8,875 bases of DNA from positions 1 through 8,875 of the forward strand of contig JAHHSE010000058.1 of assembly GCA_020025395.1 (NCBI GenBank), written 5' to 3'. Under the pieces are notes generated by a model. That model made no database searches. It was not told where the DNA came from and saw nothing but the letters and a program-made list of their open reading frames with translations. Positions 6,601 through 8,875 of this stretch are shown piece by piece (within the stretch, counting starts at the first letter, position 1; each line of letters starts with the position of its first letter). The translations under genes and the position numbers were made by a program. This DNA is from Oscillospiraceae bacterium. Lineage in GTDB: Bacteria; Bacillota; Clostridia; Oscillospirales; Oscillospiraceae.

Positions 6601-7089
6601 TTACATATCCTCCTGCAATTTATCGTCCTTGGCGGCCACTTCCTTGGCCATATCCGATTTGAACTGAGTCAGACGGGAGGCAAGCTCCGGGTCGGACAGG
6701 GCCAGTATCTGGACGGCCAGAATGGCGGCGTTGTCCGCTCCATCCACCGCCACGCAGGCCACGGGGATTCCCTTGGGCATCTGAACCATGGAGAGAAGGC
6801 TGTCCAGCCCGCCCATCATGGAGGTCTTAATGGGAACCCCGATCACCGGGAGGGTGGTATAGGCGGCCAGAACCCCGGCCAGATGAGCGGCCTTTCCCGC
6901 GGCGGCAATAACAACGCCGAAGCCCTCTTTTTCTGCATTGGATGCAAAGGCTTCGGCGGTTTTAGGCGTGCGGTGGGCGGAAATAATGCGTGCGGAAACA
7001 GGCACGCCAAAGGCGTGCAGACGATCCATGCAGGGCTGCATGGTGGAGAGATCGGAATCAGAGCCCATGACGACGGCGACTTTCTTCAT
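6601..7089 (-). CDS. purE: 5-(carboxyamino)imidazole ribonucleotide mutase / AIR carboxylase family
   Basis: PurE produces CAIR, either by rearranging N5-CAIR made by PurK (class I) or by carboxylating AIR with CO2 (class II). The product from the ATG at 7089 is 162 residues, typical for the family, with VVMGSDSDL (6-14), the catalytic-loop SAHRTP (37-42), GKAAHLAGV (65-73) and PVIGVPIKTS (81-90) with GGLDSLLSMVQMPKGIPV (93-110). The SAHRTP form points to class I, though GKAAHL carries Lys where E. coli has Gly (GGAAHL). The frame also has an ATG at 7101, but GAGAGG abuts it; at 7089 the AGGATGG lies eight bases upstream and the protein begins MKKVAVVMGS, so 7089 is preferred. It is the first gene of the purE-C-F-M-N unit. 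No purK lies beside it. Confidence 0.94.
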   Translation of the reverse strand: MKKVAVVMGSDSDLSTMQPCMDRLHAFGVPVSARIISAHRTPKTAEAFASNAEKEGFGVVIAAAGKAAHLAGVLAAYTTLPVIGVPIKTSMMGGLDSLLSMVQMPKGIPVACVAVDGADNAAILAVQILALSDPELASRLTQFKSDMAKEVAAKDDKLQEDM

Positions 7090-7138
7090 ACCAAAGACCA
7101 TCCTCTCATTGTAAAGTAACGAAAGAAATATAAATATA

Positions 7139-7167
7139 AATTTATCCTACTTTTCTACTGAAAGCAA
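7139..7167 (-). promoter_or_regulatory. Candidate promoter of the purE-C-F-M-N operon
   Basis: The 120 or so bases between the upstream terminator and purE are strongly AT-rich compared with the genes. The best sigma70-like pair on the minus strand is TTGCTT (7167-7162) and TAAATT (7144-7139) with 17-base spacing; the -35 box is a weak match. The -10 overlaps a 10-bp palindrome, ATAAATTTAT (7136-7145). The implied leader of about 40 bases leaves no room for a riboswitch. A promoter is expected after the terminator, but its exact boxes are uncertain. Confidence 0.4.
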
Positions 7168-7210
7168 GCCGATTTTACATTTTCGTATGCTTACACAAGG
7201 CGGGAGCGAG

Positions 7211-7264
7211 AAAAAGCCCCCCATTTGTCAGACAGCACGGCGGCCGGGAGACAAAGGAGGGGGC
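7211..7264 (-). terminator. Intrinsic terminator after the glycosyltransferase gene
   Basis: Reading the minus strand just after the glycosyltransferase stop, GCCCCC (7264-7259) pairs with GGGGGC (7221-7216 region) and TTTGTC (7255-7250) pairs with GACAAA (7229-7224), with a small internal mismatch between the two helices and a 20-base loop. TTTTT follows at 7215-7211. This ends the csaB-glycosyltransferase transcript and separates it from the purine operon. Confidence 0.8.
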
Positions 7265-7271
7265 AAACGGG

Positions 7272-8351
7272 TCAGAGAGAGATAGAGGAGAGGATCCTGC
7301 GGACCTCTTCCGCCCTTCGGCTCCAGGCGGCGGCAGCTCCGTAGCTCCGGCGGCGCGGGGCCACCCAAGTGGGGTCCTCCTCCAAGGCCCGCTGGCAGAG
7401 GGTGACAAAATCCCCCGGGGAGTGGGCGCTGTAGATCACATCGGGAAATTCCTCCACCTCATCACGGAGAAGAAGGGAGACGATGGGGTGACCCGTGGCG
7501 AGGTATTCATAAATTCGCCCGGGGATCACATCGCTTTCCGCCTCCTCCCGGCGGCGGAGGTTGAGCAGGACCTGGAATTGGGAGAGATAGTCAGGCAGGT
7601 CCACAGGGGGACGGGGACCCAAAAAGACCACATTGGAGTAGGTCGCCAGACGGCGGACGGCGGGACAGTCCTCAATGGCTCCCAGGAGGGCTACGGTCCA
7701 GTCCGGCCGACGGTCAGCGATGGCCTGGACCGGAGAGAGGTCCAGATGACGGTCGATGGTGCCGGACCAGCCCAGGATCGGCTTGAGAAGGCGGGAGAGA
7801 TCGGAAGGCCGCTCCTCCCCCCGGCAGTACATGGGAAAGTTGACCCCATTGGGCAGAAGGGCGACATTGGAGCTGCACGGGGTAAGCCGCTCCCGAAGCA
7901 GTGGGGAGGCGGCAAAGATCACATCGGCGCCGGCCGCCAGTTCACTCTCCTTTTCCTCCAGCTCCCGGGGCCAGAAGCGGTCACAGTCATAGATCAGACC
8001 CCGATAGGAGAAGTAGTCCAGATAGGGGAGAAAGGCGGGGGAGGTAACCCAGAAAATCGGGTCCCGAAAGGCGCGCCGGGCCAGCTGTCTCTCTATGTAG
8101 GACACCTGATGGCGCAGAGAGCCGCGGGAAAAGAAGGGGGCGTGTCCGGAGAATCGACCCTCCGGGGGGATGGTAAAGACGGTTACAGAGGGACGAACCA
8201 GCTTTCCCCCTTCTCTCCAGGAACGGTCCTCCCTTCCGGAGGCAGGGTGAAAGAAAAGGACCTGGGCATCCCCCAAGCGGGTGACCAGCTGCTGGGTCCG
8301 GGTAGGGACGGGGGACCAGGGAATGTGAGAGAGGATTACATACTGCTTCAT
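7272..8351 (-). CDS. GT4-like glycosyltransferase, TuaH-like, probably envelope polysaccharide
   Basis: This 359-residue protein looks like a cytoplasmic GT-B-fold glycosyltransferase related to teichuronic-acid TuaH-type enzymes. Seen in the sequence are an N-terminal LSHIPWSPVPTRTQQL segment (7-22), a LIYDCDRFWP stretch (119-128), ELAAGADVIFAASPLL (137-152) linking to LLPNGVNF (165-172), the start of the second Rossmann domain at ILGWSGTIDRHLDL (192-205) and the donor-site-like DVIPGRIYEYLATGHPIVS (274-292). No signal peptide or membrane helix is apparent. Its ATG overlaps the csaB stop by four bases (ATGA at 8351-8348), with GGAGGGG upstream inside csaB, so the two are translationally coupled. 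The pairing with a polysaccharide pyruvyl transferase suggests work on a secondary cell-wall or surface glycan. Donor sugar, acceptor and linkage cannot be read from the sequence. Confidence 0.8.
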   Translation of the reverse strand: MKQYVILSHIPWSPVPTRTQQLVTRLGDAQVLFFHPASGREDRSWREGGKLVRPSVTVFTIPPEGRFSGHAPFFSRGSLRHQVSYIERQLARRAFRDPIFWVTSPAFLPYLDYFSYRGLIYDCDRFWPRELEEKESELAAGADVIFAASPLLRERLTPCSSNVALLPNGVNFPMYCRGEERPSDLSRLLKPILGWSGTIDRHLDLSPVQAIADRRPDWTVALLGAIEDCPAVRRLATYSNVVFLGPRPPVDLPDYLSQFQVLLNLRRREEAESDVIPGRIYEYLATGHPIVSLLLRDEVEEFPDVIYSAHSPGDFVTLCQRALEEDPTWVAPRRRSYGAAAAWSRRAEEVRRILSSISL

Positions 8352-8875
8352 GGGTTCCCCTCCAAAAGGGCGGAGGCCACCTTGGTGTTCTGCTGTTCCA
8401 GCTGACGCAGACGGGTGACGCTCCGGGTCAGGAGCTCACTGTTCCCCACACGGGAGGCGGCGGAATCGATACAGGCGGACAGTCGGCCCAGAGACAGCTC
8501 CTCCAGCTCGATACAGAGGTCCTGATTGATGTAGGAGAGGAAGGAGGAAACCTTGGGATCGTAAACCACACCAATGAGAGGGACCCCCTGGCTGGCGGAG
8601 AAAACCAGGCCGTGGAGCCGCATGGAGACGGCGACCTTCATCCGGGCGAAAAGGCCGATGATCTGATCGGATCGGCTGAATCCGGGGAGAATCCGATAGG
8701 GGGCCTTTTGAATAAACTCAGCCACCTGATGGGCGGCAGCCACATCCAGACGAGGCTCGATGGGCAGAAAGAGGGGGGTGAGTCCATAGGTCTCCCAGGC
8801 GTAGTCAGCGGCGGCTGCAAAGACCGGGGCCTTCTCCTCAAAGCCGTGCCAGGGTCGGACGGTAAAGGCAATGTA
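8348..8875 (-). CDS. csaB: Polysaccharide pyruvyl transferase, CsaB type, C-terminal part, cut by window edge
   Basis: CsaB adds pyruvyl ketals from phosphoenolpyruvate to cell-wall polysaccharide, the modification that anchors SLH-domain surface proteins in Firmicutes. The frame is open from the right edge to a TGA at 8350-8348, giving the last 175 residues; the N-terminal part is outside. Family features visible are the opening YIAFTVRPWHGFEEK, an LPIEPRLDVAAAHQVAEFI segment, and the conserved ARMKVAVSMRLHGLVFSASQGVP stretch followed by IGVVYDPKVSSFL. The codon at 8743-8741 that could look like a start is GTG within the continuous frame, not a real beginning. The gene overlaps the glycosyltransferase by ATGA. 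The family is well supported; the csaB symbol rather than a paralogue is an inference from motif similarity. Confidence 0.88.
   Translation of the reverse strand, partial: YIAFTVRPWHGFEEKAPVFAAAADYAWETYGLTPLFLPIEPRLDVAAAHQVAEFIQKAPYRILPGFSRSDQIIGLFARMKVAVSMRLHGLVFSASQGVPLIGVVYDPKVSSFLSYINQDLCIELEELSLGRLSACIDSAASRVGNSELLTRSVTRLRQLEQQNTKVASALLEGNP

Noticed and set aside
4418..6667. A 749-codon open frame on the plus strand antisense to purM, purF and purC
   Set aside because: Its translation is low-complexity and resembles no family, while the opposite strand encodes clear PurF and PurC. Long antisense frames are common in GC-rich coding DNA.
7111..7190. Possible PurR-type PurBox pair (ACGAAA-like motifs in inverted orientation upstream of purE)
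   Set aside because: Only short CGAAA cores match, the two copies are about 60 bases apart instead of about 16, and one would lie downstream of the likely transcription start.
7090..7210. A purine or PRPP riboswitch in the purE leader
   Set aside because: No guanine-riboswitch core, no ykkC-like motifs, and no terminator between the candidate promoter and purE; the leader appears too short.

Overview
The window is about 8.9 kb of fairly GC-rich DNA with every recognisable gene on the minus strand, so transcription runs from high to low coordinates. Protein families, strong AGGAGG-type ribosome binding sites, gene order and base composition suggest a Clostridia bacterium, probably an Oscillospiraceae-like gut Firmicute. 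The lineage is inferred from resemblance; no database search was run.

Layout in the direction of transcription: (1) 8875-7272 is the end of a cell-envelope operon. It holds the 3' part of a CsaB-type polysaccharide pyruvyl transferase gene, overlapping by ATGA a TuaH-like glycosyltransferase, and ends in an intrinsic terminator at 7264-7211. (2) 7144-2691 is a purine operon, purE-purC-purF-purM-purN, behind an AT-rich and rather weak candidate promoter. (3) 2669-2538 is a complete control region in the purN-purO gap: a sigma70-type promoter, a ZTP (pfl) riboswitch aptamer, and an intrinsic terminator whose 5' arm uses the last conserved bases of the aptamer. (4) 2498-1 is the second purine segment, purO-purH-purD. 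The final two steps of IMP synthesis are carried by separate proteins, an archaeal-type IMP cyclohydrolase (PurO) and a stand-alone AICAR formyltransferase equal to the C-terminal domain of PurH. purD runs off the left edge.

Together the genes cover PRA synthesis (PurF), GAR synthetase (PurD), GAR formylation (PurN), AIR synthetase (PurM), AIR-to-CAIR (PurE), SAICAR synthetase (PurC), AICAR formylation and IMP cyclisation. FGAM synthetase (PurL/PurQ/PurS), PurK and PurB are not in the window. The inferred logic is that ZMP/ZTP, the phosphorylated AICAR that accumulates when 10-formyl-tetrahydrofolate is short, binds the riboswitch, blocks the terminator and turns on the two enzymes that consume AICAR.

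The most unusual protein is the PurF. Its PRPP-binding domain and four presumed Fe-S cysteines look intact, but the N-terminal glutaminase domain begins MGGFFG where canonical PurF begins MCGIVG. It also lacks recognisable counterparts of the catalytic Arg, the Asn-Gly oxyanion pair and an active-site Asp. PurC and PurE also depart from the textbook sequences at conserved positions.
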